DNA of 64,000 nucleotides from an uncultured Candidatus Melainabacteria bacterium (GCA_949927415.1 CATLFB010000006.1:60708-124707), one strand, 5' to 3'; shown: positions 1-8,770, numbered from the stretch's first letter. Translations and numbers: made by a program. Notes: generated by a model not told the origin, from the letters alone.

Positions 1-100
1 CTTTCTTTGTTTACCGTACTGTTGTATTAATCTTTATATAATCTTAATCTCTATATTTTATTAAAGTTTTATAATTATTAATGTAATAAGGAGATAAAGA

Positions 101-367
101 ATGAGTGTATTTGAAGCTGGTATGATGGTATGTTTTGGAATCAGTTGGCCCATCGCAGCTTACAAAACATATAAGGCAAAATGCGTACATGGTAAGAGCT
201 TTGCTTTTTCATGCTTGATTATGTTGGGATATATCTTTGGCATAATTCATAAGTTATTCTTTTATACTGATTGGGTAATTTGGTTGTATTTGTTGAATAT
301 GTTATTTTTGGGTATAGATATGGGGCTATTCCTACGATATAAAAATAATTCACCCGGTGTTAAATAA
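101..367 (+). CDS. Small PQ-loop (SemiSWEET-like) membrane protein
   Basis: This 88-residue protein has about three hydrophobic segments and begins after a clear AAGGAG site. The segment ISWPIAAYKTYKAK followed by a hydrophobic helix resembles the PQ-loop fold of SemiSWEET sugar transporters, which act as dimers in the inner membrane. The canonical PQ pair is replaced by WP. It converges with the endolysin gene and overlaps its 3' end by 8 bases. It could be phage cargo or act in lysis as a holin-like protein; neither is shown by the sequence. The membrane nature is secure and the family call is moderate. Confidence 0.55.
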   Translation: MSVFEAGMMVCFGISWPIAAYKTYKAKCVHGKSFAFSCLIMLGYIFGIIHKLFFYTDWVIWLYLLNMLFLGIDMGLFLRYKNNSPGVK

Positions 368-869
368 CTGATTTTTGTTTCATTTGATACCATTGAATTT
401 TGTTTCTTAAATAATCGCCAATTCTCTCTTTTGATAGATTTGGTAAATACGGAAGATATGTGAAATCAATTTTTCCGTAACTTGAAGTTTTAGGATGGGA
501 TTGACCGAATTCATAATGTGTAAAAACAGTTTTTTCTGAAACTGTAATTCCATATAAACTGCATAGCTTTGCTACTTTGGAACACATCGCCTCCACTTGT
601 TTTTGAGTTAGAGGATATTTTGTTTTTTTATCTTTTAAATTAAAACCATACATCCCACAACAAGAAACTCCGATACATCCGGTGTTTCCACCACCGCAAT
701 GAGCAGCATAATTGCCGTCGTAACAGTTTAAATTATCTTCAGGCTTATGCGATCCCGGATAAATTCTGCCAAATTTGTCGATACAATAATGATATGAATT
801 CAAATCAAGTTGGCATGGTGAATTAGCACCTGCTGTCCAATGCAGGCAGATTTTTGATAGTGATGTCAT
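360..869 (-). CDS. N-acetylmuramoyl-L-alanine amidase (phage endolysin)
   Basis: A 169-residue Amidase_2/PGRP-type enzyme expected to cut the amide bond between N-acetylmuramic acid and L-alanine in peptidoglycan at the end of the lytic cycle. The fold's landmarks are visible: LHWTAG near the N-terminus (zinc ligand H10), AAHCGGGNTGCIGVS around residues 55-69, THYE (H118) and GKIDF (D136). There is no signal peptide and no separate wall-binding domain, so a holin would be needed; none is obvious except possibly the neighbouring small membrane protein. It is the distal gene of the leftward tail operon. Confidence 0.88.
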   Translation of the reverse strand: MTSLSKICLHWTAGANSPCQLDLNSYHYCIDKFGRIYPGSHKPEDNLNCYDGNYAAHCGGGNTGCIGVSCCGMYGFNLKDKKTKYPLTQKQVEAMCSKVAKLCSLYGITVSEKTVFTHYEFGQSHPKTSSYGKIDFTYLPYLPNLSKERIGDYLRNKIQWYQMKQKSVI

Positions 870-870
870 A

Positions 871-1308
871 TTAAATAATCCTTTCTTGTAGGGTTTGTAA
901 CTGGTTTCTTAACTCCAAAATTTGAGCATTATAGTAATCAAGCCAAGTTTCACCAGTTTCTTCATCTTTTATACTCGGTTCGCATAAAGCTCTAATTCTT
1001 TTGAAATCTAAGTCTTGAATAGTTGCTTTTATAGAATCGGCTTCAAGTTGCAATTCTTCATTGATTTTTCGTTGTTGGAATTCTTCTTCAGTTTCGAGAT
1101 AATTTAGAACTTCTTTTATGTTCTCATCTGTTTCGGAATATGTTATTTTATATTTTCTTGTATCTTGAGGTTTTTCAATTTCAATAAATTCTTTATATCC
1201 GTCTGTTTTTAATAAATTTTTATTGAGATTGTAATTTAAGACACCATTTTTATTTATTGGTGCAAATGTAATATTTCCACCTTCATCAAGTTTTGCATAT
1301 TTAGTCAT
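871..1308 (-). CDS. Phage tail-fibre-region protein, coiled-coil C-terminus
   Basis: A 145-residue protein of unknown fold. The C-terminal 65 residues are charged and predicted to be helical, ending in a run of leucine/glutamine repeats, and contain WLDYYNAQILELRNQL. It sits between the putative receptor-binding protein and the endolysin, where Mu- and P2-like phages keep tail-fibre assembly chaperones. That role is inferred from position only. The start ATG follows an AGGAAGAAAA-type site, and the stop lies one base before the endolysin ATG, so the two are probably translationally coupled. Confidence 0.5.
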   Translation of the reverse strand: MTKYAKLDEGGNITFAPINKNGVLNYNLNKNLLKTDGYKEFIEIEKPQDTRKYKITYSETDENIKEVLNYLETEEEFQQRKINEELQLEADSIKATIQDLDFKRIRALCEPSIKDEETGETWLDYYNAQILELRNQLQTLQERII

Positions 1309-1316
1309 TTTTCTTC

Positions 1317-2366
1317 CTATTTTATTAAATCTTCAAAGGGTGCTGAGTAAATGTATTTGTCATTTGTTTGTACATAAACAATTCTGTCTATAACTCCGAG
1401 CAGAGAATTTAATTTGTTTTTGTTTGGAAAACTAATCTCTTTATAATTGGCAAAAGTTTCGTCATGCAACCTAATACCATTTCGTTCTCTTACGGTTAAA
1501 TACTTCTTGATATCTGATAAATAAATTGTTGATTTATTTATCCATCCAGTAAGGTTGGATGAAAAACTTTCAAAAGTGTGTCCGTCTGTTGATTTATACC
1601 CCCTAAAATTATCTGAAATATACCAAGTTCCATTCAAATAAAAAGTGTCTCCAGAATATGGATTACTGCCAGATGTTCCTTTTGAAACATTGTAAGCAGT
1701 ATATTTGGTAGGGGTAGTAAAAACTAAAAATTTGTAACAAGTATCAAATTCTGCATAAGCAATATATTTGCCGTTATTATATCCAAAGTTTTTAATATCG
1801 TCATAATCACCGTTTAAAACATTTTCCCCATGTCCAAGAGTAACAATCTTCCAAGTCGCACCGTCATCACTTGAATAAGCATATTTTTGAGCCCAGTTTT
1901 GCTTTGCACCCAACCCGGAGGCTGTTGGTCGAGCATTTGTTGAGTAATTAAAGATTAAATAATTACCCATTCTACAAATTTCTGTAAGGTCAACAGATGC
2001 CCAACCTGATTCAAGTGGCTGTATCGTTTCCAATGTTTGCTCTTTTTTGTTAAAGTTTGCATCAATATATCCAATAATACAGGATGAAGTAAAACCACCA
2101 TTACTTGCACGTCCTGAAGAATCATCTGTATAAAAAACTTTTCCTGTTTTTGAATCAATATTCGCACAAACTGTTGAACTAAATGTTTTAAATGTTTTAA
2201 AATCGCTTGTGAATGAAATATAGCTGGTTGTTGAACATTTCTCAAAAATAACATAGCGATTATAATATGAAGAATAAACGACTGTTGAGTTTTTCGTCCA
2301 AAAATTACAAGTTCCCAGTTTTTTCCATTTTGAATTTTGAAAAAGTAACCTTCTTGAAATTATCAT
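1317..2366 (-). CDS. Putative receptor-binding protein, beta-propeller-like
   Basis: A 349-residue beta-rich protein with recurring short blocks such as YAYSSDDGATWKIVT and YKSTDGHTFESFSS. These resemble BNR/Asp-box turns (S-x-D-x-G-x-T-W/F) of sialidase-like beta-propellers. The composition is rich in Y, S, T, N and G, as in tail tips that contact the host surface. The start overlaps the end of the upstream tail-fibre gene by 4 bases (ATGA). Its job as an adhesin or receptor-binding protein is inferred from these motifs and from its place at the distal end of the fibre cluster. Enzymatic activity cannot be judged. Confidence 0.55.
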   Translation of the reverse strand: MIISRRLLFQNSKWKKLGTCNFWTKNSTVVYSSYYNRYVIFEKCSTTSYISFTSDFKTFKTFSSTVCANIDSKTGKVFYTDDSSGRASNGGFTSSCIIGYIDANFNKKEQTLETIQPLESGWASVDLTEICRMGNYLIFNYSTNARPTASGLGAKQNWAQKYAYSSDDGATWKIVTLGHGENVLNGDYDDIKNFGYNNGKYIAYAEFDTCYKFLVFTTPTKYTAYNVSKGTSGSNPYSGDTFYLNGTWYISDNFRGYKSTDGHTFESFSSNLTGWINKSTIYLSDIKKYLTVRERNGIRLHDETFANYKEISFPNKNKLNSLLGVIDRIVYVQTNDKYIYSAPFEDLIK

Positions 2367-3118
2367 CCGAGTAAGTCCTCTAAATCGCTGTCAATAATAC
2401 CTTCATGGCTTCGCAATAAATCAGGTATATAAATTGTTGTATTTGTATCAAGAATTACAGTTCCTGTTTTTGTTGCCGGATCAGAATTATTATTATAGCA
2501 TTCTATTGTATAATCAATTTTAGTGCCTTTTGGGTAATATAATGTAAAGGTTTGAGTTCTAGAAGTGTCACCACGATCAAAATCTTCTCCGTCATTGATA
2601 TTAAGTTCAAAAATTCCTGAATAAGTGCCAAAGTCAATTTTTATAAATCGTTGACCAAGAGTACCATTCTTTTTTACAACTCCAACAAACCAAGTATCAT
2701 CATGGTATTCAAATAAAATATTATAAAGACCCGCTTGTGACATATCAGGTGTATCTGATGAAAGATAATTATTAGTTCCCAATGTAAAACTAACAACAGA
2801 AGGCATAGATATTTGAACGAGTATTTCATGAAATATTGTGTTATCACTAATTTCAGGTAATACAAAAATAATATCGCCAGTAGTTTCAATAATATTTATA
2901 CTATTATCTTCTAAATTTATTGTTCCGCTTGTTGGCAATACGTTTATGTTTTTTGTTGATTGACTTGAAGAACTGCCGGAAGCCGCAATTTTATGAATTC
3001 CATTTTCCGTACCGATATATAATTCTTTAGTATCTGTACACCATAAAGGCATTCCGCTTGGTGCGGATATTGGCAGATTAGACTTTAAACCCCGTCTGAA
3101 CTGTAAATTACCAGTCAT
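2363..3118 (-). CDS. Tail-fibre protein with shared N-terminal attachment module
   Basis: A 251-residue protein that opens with a module of about 40 residues (FRRG...NLP.SAPSGMPLW..DTKELYIG) also present at the start of the proteins at 3493-3939 and 3942-4625. The module resembles the N-terminus of major tropism determinant-type fibre proteins, which attach the fibre to the baseplate. The rest is beta-rich and unrecognised. The ATG at 3118 is chosen over an upstream TTG because it follows a GGTGG site. It overlaps the 3' end of the upstream assembly-like gene by 11 bases. Confidence 0.6.
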   Translation of the reverse strand: MTGNLQFRRGLKSNLPISAPSGMPLWCTDTKELYIGTENGIHKIAASGSSSSQSTKNINVLPTSGTINLEDNSINIIETTGDIIFVLPEISDNTIFHEILVQISMPSVVSFTLGTNNYLSSDTPDMSQAGLYNILFEYHDDTWFVGVVKKNGTLGQRFIKIDFGTYSGIFELNINDGEDFDRGDTSRTQTFTLYYPKGTKIDYTIECYNNNSDPATKTGTVILDTNTTIYIPDLLRSHEGIIDSDLEDLLG

Positions 3119-3491
3119 ATTCAACCACCTGCTTTCTCGCTTCTTGGCGTTTATTTAACAAATCAATATATTGTTCATTATTTAGAGATGTTTCAAGTTT
3201 CAAATCGAGTTGATCCCTGTGTCGAATAACAAGCCAATCTGTATCTGTAAGATAATTTCTTGCGGTTTTGTTGTTTTCTAATATGCTCGCAACGGCTTTT
3301 GTATTCTTGACATATTTACCATTGAGATAAACAAAATTATTAGAATCAACGATTTTGCCGTCTAAATACAAAATTCTTTCTTTGGGGATATTTCCTGAAT
3401 ATTTGATTATTTGAATATTATCGTTTCCAATGTTTGGCTCATAATCACAAACACCGACAAGAGTTTCATTTTCAATAAGTAAATAATTCAT
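3108..3491 (-). CDS. Putative tail-fibre assembly protein
   Basis: A 127-residue protein whose C-terminal part (LTDTDWLVIRHRDQL followed by a helix ending RQEARKQV) matches the usual ending of phage tail-fibre assembly chaperones, where 'T-D-W-x-v-x-R' precedes an arginine-rich helix. The N-terminal half is beta-rich. The start at 3491 follows GGAGAAAATAAT and lies just after the stop of the upstream fibre gene. It is embedded between two fibre genes, which fits a chaperone for one of them. The role is inferred from family resemblance and context. Confidence 0.6.
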   Translation of the reverse strand: MNYLLIENETLVGVCDYEPNIGNDNIQIIKYSGNIPKERILYLDGKIVDSNNFVYLNGKYVKNTKAVASILENNKTARNYLTDTDWLVIRHRDQLDLKLETSLNNEQYIDLLNKRQEARKQVVEYDW

Positions 3492-3492
3492 A

Positions 3493-3939
3493 TTATTTTC
3501 TCCATACCGCAAGCCAGTTTGCTTGTGGGTTTGCACGTTGTTCAGAGTTATAACAGGTTATTGAAATTCTGCTTGATTCATACCCGTAATAGCAATACAT
3601 AGAGTCGTTGTTATCAACTTTTCCGTTAAAGTGGATTGTTCTTATGCTTGGAATAAATGCAACAAGATTTGACATTGTATAACCACTTGGCGGATATACA
3701 TAAGTTGTTGTGCCAACATTCGCACCCGATGTTATGACAAATTGATTAACATTTTTCAGAAAAGAACTAGCATGGAATCCGTCAACAGTATCCGCATTAT
3801 AGGTGTGAATGATTTGTATTCCGTCACCTGTCCCGATATATAATTCTTTTGTATCTTCGCACCATAAAGGCATACCGCTCGGTGCAGATTTTGGCAGATT
3901 TGCTTTTTTCCCACGTCTTAAACGGATATGAGTCCCCAT
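3493..3939 (-). CDS. Tail-fibre protein with shared N-terminal module
   Basis: A 148-residue protein with the N-terminal module shared by its neighbours (residues 3-45, with RLRRGKKANLPKSAPSG and DTKELYIGTGDG). This is followed by YNADTVDGFHAS, a motif common in collar-type fibre proteins, and a short beta-rich tail. The start is an ATG one base after the preceding gene's end. It is short for a full fibre, so it may be an adaptor or tip component that pairs with the adjacent assembly-like protein. Confidence 0.6.
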   Translation of the reverse strand: MGTHIRLRRGKKANLPKSAPSGMPLWCEDTKELYIGTGDGIQIIHTYNADTVDGFHASSFLKNVNQFVITSGANVGTTTYVYPPSGYTMSNLVAFIPSIRTIHFNGKVDNNDSMYCYYGYESSRISITCYNSEQRANPQANWLAVWRK

Positions 3940-3941
3940 TA

Positions 3942-4625
3942 TTAGAAAGAACCTCCATCAAAGTCGCCTGAAGGTGGTGCAATAAATCCTAGTCCGCTTT
4001 CATCGGGTAAAACTTGAAGTAACATCCCCGCTTGATTTTCAAGAGATGGTATGCCTTCTAAATCGGTAATATTCGTTACAAAATCAGGTTTGTTTTGAAT
4101 ATTAGCCCAATCAACAAGAGTATCTAAGTTGTTGAATTCTGAAATCTTAACCCATTTTGTACCGTTATAAACATATTCAGCACCGCCGCCGGCACCGACT
4201 GTTGAATCAGCTGAGGCATCAATTACTAATGCATGCAAACCCTCAAATGCATCCAATTCATCACGAGCAGTTATATTTTCAACAACAGCAGCTTCTTTAA
4301 ATACATTCGGAATTTGTGAATTTGGAATTTTCCCTGATGTATCTAAGGTCGCAAGTCCGTTTGCTTGACCTTTTTGAGCGGTGATTCTCTCATCAACGGC
4401 TGTTGCAAAATCTGTTATATTTTCAGCGGTGTGGGTATGTTCCTTTTCAGCTTTTTGAGCAAGAAAATTCGCAAGCTGAGCAGCATTATTGAATTCTGTT
4501 AGTGCATTGCCTTCACCATTTCCAATATAAAATTTCTTAGTATCGGTGGTAAATAGAATTTCACCTGCTGCTGCCTCTACTGGTAAATTCTCTGCTAAGC
4601 CACGTCTAATCTGTAATGTTCCCAT
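3942..4625 (-). CDS. Tail-fibre protein, coiled shaft with shared N-terminal module
   Basis: A 227-residue fibre protein. Residues 1-42 are the third copy of the shared module (LQIRRGLAENLPVEAAAGE... DTKKFYIGNGEG). Residues 45-130 contain heptad-like HTHTAENITDFATAVDERI and the segment KGQANGLATLDTSGKIPNSQI, typical of phage fibre shafts. The C-terminus is acidic and glycine-rich and ends SGDFDGGSF, resembling the DGGTF and DAGEF endings in the upstream gene. It lies in the leftward tail operon after the collar-type fibre gene. Confidence 0.65.
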   Translation of the reverse strand: MGTLQIRRGLAENLPVEAAAGEILFTTDTKKFYIGNGEGNALTEFNNAAQLANFLAQKAEKEHTHTAENITDFATAVDERITAQKGQANGLATLDTSGKIPNSQIPNVFKEAAVVENITARDELDAFEGLHALVIDASADSTVGAGGGAEYVYNGTKWVKISEFNNLDTLVDWANIQNKPDFVTNITDLEGIPSLENQAGMLLQVLPDESGLGFIAPPSGDFDGGSF

Positions 4626-4642
4626 ATAAATTCCTTTCTTTG

Positions 4643-5320
4643 TTAAAATTCTCCGGCATCCATATTTTCAGCCTCGTCAACAATGCCGTTGCCGTTCTTA
4701 TCGTAAATAGTTGTACTCATAATGAGTTGAGGAACTAACGGCGGTTGTGGCAAGTCGATTACTTCACCGTCTGTAAATGTTCCACCGTCAATATATTCGC
4801 AAGTATCAACAACTCCGTTTCCGTTTGTGTCATAAAGCCAAATCGGCATTAAATCAGGGTGAGTATGGTGGTCAAATAAATTATGCACCCACGCTGTACT
4901 TGCCATTTGTATAGTTGGATCAACATTTATTTGAATAACATCAGGATTGATTGCTATAATAACAACTTTTATCCATAACTCTTTAAAACTTCCTTGAGTT
5001 TCAAGCGGTTTGTATGTTTCGGGTTGTTTCCCGACAAGTAAGAGATTGTTTTCAGAATCAAAAATGCCGAATTCTCTCATATAAAACCCGCCAACAGAAG
5101 CAGGAATGAGAGCCTTTGCTGTCATTTTTGTTAGTTCTGTAATTTCTGTTCTGTATCTTTCATTTTTTAATGCAGTCTGTTCAATATCAGGTTCATAATA
5201 AAATCCGTTAGAATCACCGACAGCAATATATTTCAAATCAAGTTTTGAACCGTTTTCTAACGCTTCTTGAATTTTATTTAAACCGATATTAGTTATTATT
5301 GAGTAGAATTCTTGTGTCAT
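4643..5320 (-). CDS. Phage tail-collar fibre protein with two EF-hand-like loops
   Basis: A 225-residue protein. The N-terminal 140 residues (YSIITNIGLNKIQEALENG, KYIAVGDSNG) match the N-terminal domain of tail-collar fibre proteins of P2/Mu-type phages, encoded directly after tail protein I. The C-terminus carries two perfect 12-residue EF-hand/dockerin-type calcium loops, DTNGNGVVDTCE (residues 164-175) and DKNGNGIVDEAE (207-218). Each is followed by a D-G/A-G-x-F turn. The start at 5320 overlaps the stop of tail protein I by 4 bases (ATGA). The calcium-binding C-terminus is unusual for this family. Confidence 0.75.
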   Translation of the reverse strand: MTQEFYSIITNIGLNKIQEALENGSKLDLKYIAVGDSNGFYYEPDIEQTALKNERYRTEITELTKMTAKALIPASVGGFYMREFGIFDSENNLLLVGKQPETYKPLETQGSFKELWIKVVIIAINPDVIQINVDPTIQMASTAWVHNLFDHHTHPDLMPIWLYDTNGNGVVDTCEYIDGGTFTDGEVIDLPQPPLVPQLIMSTTIYDKNGNGIVDEAENMDAGEF

Positions 5321-5838
5321 ACTGTTAGTTCCTCGCTTGTAACGCAAGCTGTGGCATATCTTTGAAATGTTTTGCTGATTAAATCAACGGTTAGGGTTTC
5401 AAGTTTTGAGCGGACATTTTTATTTGCGTTGATAAGTTCAAGTAATGAATTTTCTGTATCAAAATCAAATGCTCTGTTGTTCATCTCAATACTGATTTTG
5501 AAGTGATAAGGTTTCCCGCCGTATTCAAACCATTCCTGAACAATGCCGTTTAATCCTAAAATGCTCAGAACCCTAACAAGTGCGTATTTTGTACCTCTGA
5601 ATTTGTGTAATTTTAATGAATTTTTTAAAAGTTCTCGCCTTTCCTGTTCTGTTTGACAGCTTAACCAACCTTCATTCCCTGTAATGTGGAATTGTTCGGC
5701 TAAATGCACAAGAGCAGACTCGTTAACTTCATCAAACAGATTTGTTAATAAACAATTGACATCCAATTCTTGAAACCGGGCAAAAAGTTCATCAAAAGTT
5801 ATAGAGGATAAATCATTGACAGGAGAGAGGTTATTCAT
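5317..5838 (-). CDS. Phage tail protein I (baseplate)
   Basis: A 173-residue protein of the P2 gpI family, part of the baseplate wedge and partner of the J protein. The region with LAEQFHITGNEGWLSCQTE followed by KLHKFRGTKYALVRVL is the family's recognisable core (charged helix, then K-G-T-x-x-A). Order in the operon (J-I-fibre) is that of P2 and Mu. It overlaps J by 8 bases and the collar fibre by 4 bases, so translational coupling is likely. Confidence 0.85.
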   Translation of the reverse strand: MNNLSPVNDLSSITFDELFARFQELDVNCLLTNLFDEVNESALVHLAEQFHITGNEGWLSCQTEQERRELLKNSLKLHKFRGTKYALVRVLSILGLNGIVQEWFEYGGKPYHFKISIEMNNRAFDFDTENSLLELINANKNVRSKLETLTVDLISKTFQRYATACVTSEELTV

Positions 5839-6943
5839 CTGCGGAATCTCCTATTGTTATGTTGTAGCTTTCAAGATTAGCCCATTGGTTCTTAGATAAA
5901 ACCTGATATGCAGGACTAAGAAGTTCAACTTTATACACTCCATAAATCGAGTTTAAAATTGCAATAATTTGTGTCGGAACAATGTCTTTGCCTAACCTTG
6001 AGGCTAATTCTTTTTTATATTCCTCTAATTTTTCTTTAACAACTTTTAAAACCGTTTCAGGATCGGAATCTAAATATAAATGCAAAATTGCCGTAATCGT
6101 AAAATCAATTCTTTCAGGGGAATGAACAACAACTTTATCCGTCAAAGGTCTTACAGTATCGGAACTCAGATAATTTGAAACAAGAGCAATCATATCTTTA
6201 TCAGGATTGCCGGACTTTGTTAAAGGGTAAATATCAACGACACCTGCTTGAGAAGATGTAACATCAACATCTATAATTGATTGGTGAGCAGATAACGTAT
6301 GAAATTTATATGCTCCCGAACTTCCTGCGTTTGTAAAACTCTCAGGTGCAAGTCTGATACGTTCTCTCAAACTTTCAATATCTTCTTCATCATCTCCGCC
6401 ATAACTTTGTTGTATGTTATAAACATTTTCAACAAAATCAATAGGAGTTAAGAGATTATTTATTTTCCCGATTGCATAATTGTTAGCATTTGCACCTGCT
6501 GTTGCACAAGTTGCAGTAATTTCAACAAAAAGACTACCGGCTTTTATAACACAGGAATCGTCTGTTTTAAAAATAAACTTCCCGTCTTCGGTTTCAATTT
6601 CCGTTTCAGCAGGAATAAAAATGTCGGATGTTATAAGCTCGTCAATTTCAAATCTAAATGTTGTCTTTGCAAACTTAGGCTCAAGCTGCGTTACTCCGAC
6701 AAGTTCGCCTATGTGTCTAAGAACATCAAGCGGTGCATAACTCAAAAGATTTGATTTTGCGACTTCTTGAATTTTTATCCTTAAAAGATTTTCACGATAA
6801 ACACCAACATCTATCAAAAGACGTTCAAGCTGTGCAGGTTGGAGTGTTTTGCCAGTTTTTTCTTCATAAAGGGCAATCCATTCCTGAGTTATTTTATCAG
6901 CATCTCTTTCTATAAAATTGGGTTCGGGGAGTTTAGTTATCAT
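5831..6943 (-). CDS. Baseplate assembly protein J
   Basis: A 370-residue protein of the P2 gpJ / Mu gp47 family, a baseplate wedge component. Typical features are the N-terminal YEEKTGKTLQPAQLERLL region, a central beta-rich segment with PAETEIETEDG, the S-x-G-A-Y-K-F-H block near residue 210, and a C-terminal helical region. The length fits the family. It overlaps the W-like gene upstream and the I gene downstream by a few bases. Confidence 0.9.
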   Translation of the reverse strand: MITKLPEPNFIERDADKITQEWIALYEEKTGKTLQPAQLERLLIDVGVYRENLLRIKIQEVAKSNLLSYAPLDVLRHIGELVGVTQLEPKFAKTTFRFEIDELITSDIFIPAETEIETEDGKFIFKTDDSCVIKAGSLFVEITATCATAGANANNYAIGKINNLLTPIDFVENVYNIQQSYGGDDEEDIESLRERIRLAPESFTNAGSSGAYKFHTLSAHQSIIDVDVTSSQAGVVDIYPLTKSGNPDKDMIALVSNYLSSDTVRPLTDKVVVHSPERIDFTITAILHLYLDSDPETVLKVVKEKLEEYKKELASRLGKDIVPTQIIAILNSIYGVYKVELLSPAYQVLSKNQWANLESYNITIGDSADE

Positions 6944-7299
6944 AAAGTAACTTCTGTTGTTCCTTTGGTTTTAGTATCTGATTTTAATTTCCATTGGACT
7001 TTGATTTTTAAATGTTCGTTTTCAATATCTACAAGTACCGAGTTGACTTCAATTCGAGATTCCCAAATGGAAATTGCATCGATGGTTTCTCGAATAATGT
7101 TCGGTTTTGCTTCGTTTACAGGGTAGTCAATGTATTTGTAAATATTTGAGCCGAATGTCGGTCTATGAGGTACAGAGCCTTTTCGTGTCATTAGAATAAT
7201 TGCAATACATTGGTTAATATCATCGACACCTTCAGCAGCTTCACCGATTGAATTTATTTTTAATTGCCAATCAACATAAGTGATTTCTTTTATATTCAT
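6940..7299 (-). CDS. Baseplate protein W (gp25-like)
   Basis: A 119-residue protein of the T4 gp25 / P2 gpW family, a lysozyme-like baseplate wedge protein. The conserved signature is visible: DINQCIAIILMTRKGSVPHRPTFGS, with the R-x-G-(S/E)-x-x-x-x-P-x-F-G core, followed by Y-x-x-Y-P-V-N. The start overlaps the V gene stop by one base (TAATG). Order V-W-J-I matches P2 and Mu. Confidence 0.9.
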   Translation of the reverse strand: MNIKEITYVDWQLKINSIGEAAEGVDDINQCIAIILMTRKGSVPHRPTFGSNIYKYIDYPVNEAKPNIIRETIDAISIWESRIEVNSVLVDIENEHLKIKVQWKLKSDTKTKGTTEVTL

Positions 7300-7808
7300 T
7301 ACATTGCCTTATTGGGTTTTGAAGTCGGGCTTCCCTGATTTCCTGTGTGAGTGTGTGGGTTATAAATATCACGCATTGCTTGCATTGAGGATTTTTTGTC
7401 GGTAATATCCGCTTGAGAAGTTATTCCGTCTGTATTAATCAGCATTCCTGTGTGATTAATGTTGCCGTTTAAATTGATGTTTTGGAATGTTATAGTCAAG
7501 GTATTTGTTTCTTTATCAATATTAATCAACGCATTATTCTCTAAATTGAGAGATATTTGTTTTTCTGAAGTGACAACGGGAACATCTTCGGTTGAATAAA
7601 TCGCTCCAAGAATGACACCATCTTCTGAATTTTCATCCATCAAACATGCAACTTGTTCGCCAACATCGGGTATTGAGTAGAATTTGTCTTTGAGAGTTTT
7701 GGTTTGAAGAATCGGAAGCCAAAAGGAAGTTGAATCATCATCACCAAAATTCACACGTGCTTGAGCGAGAACAGGATTAATTTGTGATACGATTCCAAAT
7801 CTTAACAA
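7299..7808 (-). CDS. Baseplate spike/assembly protein V
   Basis: A protein of about 169 residues in the P2 gpV / Mu gp45 family, the membrane-piercing tail spike. An OB-fold-like N-terminus (QARVNFGDDDSTSFWLPIL, EQVACLMDENSEDGVILGAIYS) is followed by a beta-helix-like region, and the C-terminus has NPHTHTGNQGSPT, a metal-binding H-x-H tip motif common in spike proteins. A TTG at 7808 is the probable start because GAGGTGG lies five bases upstream. Another in-frame TTG lies at 7823. It overlaps the end of the D gene. Confidence 0.85.
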   Translation of the reverse strand: MLRFGIVSQINPVLAQARVNFGDDDSTSFWLPILQTKTLKDKFYSIPDVGEQVACLMDENSEDGVILGAIYSTEDVPVVTSEKQISLNLENNALINIDKETNTLTITFQNINLNGNINHTGMLINTDGITSQADITDKKSSMQAMRDIYNPHTHTGNQGSPTSKPNKAM

Positions 7809-8770
7809 GATTCCACCTCGCAATAAGTTTTATAACCGCTTGTTCTATCAAGAACGTGTCTTGCACTTTTGATGTGGTATTTACCTGAAAAGTGACCGAT
7901 TCCTTTTAGTTCGATATTGCTGCCGGCAATTAAATATGGGTTGCCGACAAATTCAAGTGAGCCTTCGATTTTTGTATCAGCAGTTCCGAGTGCTGCTTTA
8001 GCCTTAACAATAGCTTGTTTTTTATCAGAACATCTGACGGTAATTTTTAGGGTATCGCCTTTTGCGACATTTTCATTGTGTGCAGTTGCCTTAACCGTTT
8101 TCTTTTTCTTCGGATCGAAGTATGATACTTGAACAGATTTATATTTTTGCGAGGTTTTTTCCCTAAGATTTATGCTAATTAAATCAGATTTATTAAAAAT
8201 CTGCATAGGTTTTGCACCTTTTAGCTTTTGCACATCGTAGAAAACAAGATTATTTTCTGCAATTTTGAAAATATAACCGTATTCTTCGGCAAGTTTTGTA
8301 AGAAAAGTCAAATCTCTTTCTTTGTTTTGGGTAATTCTATCAACACGAATGTCGGTAATTTCGCCAACCAAAGTGTATCCGTGCTTGTCTGCAATTTCTT
8401 TTGCAATTTGTTTTAAGGTTTTATTCTCGTATCCGACAGAATTTTTTTGACGTAGAGGTTTTTTAATTCCTGTGGCAAGACCTTTAACTGTAATAACATC
8501 GGGAGGTGTTGAATATTCCAACTCGTCAATTTCAAAGATGCCGCAATTTAAAAGTTTTTCTGCCTCATAGCCGATATATGCACGCAAACAATCACCTTTT
8601 ACAGGTATCCACGCACCTTGCCAAAGTTTTTCAGAGTCTTCAAATGAAATCTGAAGTTCGTCTGATTCCCCATGTTCAACATCGTTGTACTCGATAGAAG
8701 TTACATAGGGGGAAACATCTTTTGTGATATTTTTCTTTTCGTAGAATAGTTCAAATATAGGTACTAACAT
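7802..8770 (-). CDS. Phage late control D / baseplate hub protein
   Basis: A 322-residue protein of the P2 gpD family (VgrG/gp27-like hub), which forms the central baseplate ring around the spike. Landmarks include VTSIEYNDVEHGESDELQI, LTFLTKLAEEYGYIFKIAENNLVF and a C-terminal region ending in GHFSGKYHIKSARHVLD. The start is set at the ATG at 8770, which overlaps the X gene stop as TAATG, as do other junctions in this operon. An upstream in-frame alternative exists at 8782. Confidence 0.88.
   Translation of the reverse strand: MLVPIFELFYEKKNITKDVSPYVTSIEYNDVEHGESDELQISFEDSEKLWQGAWIPVKGDCLRAYIGYEAEKLLNCGIFEIDELEYSTPPDVITVKGLATGIKKPLRQKNSVGYENKTLKQIAKEIADKHGYTLVGEITDIRVDRITQNKERDLTFLTKLAEEYGYIFKIAENNLVFYDVQKLKGAKPMQIFNKSDLISINLREKTSQKYKSVQVSYFDPKKKKTVKATAHNENVAKGDTLKITVRCSDKKQAIVKAKAALGTADTKIEGSLEFVGNPYLIAGSNIELKGIGHFSGKYHIKSARHVLDRTSGYKTYCEVESC

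Noticed and set aside
1317..4625. Diversity-generating retroelement acting on the fibre genes
   Set aside because: The shared module recalls major tropism determinant proteins, but there is no reverse transcriptase and no template/variable repeat pair in the window.
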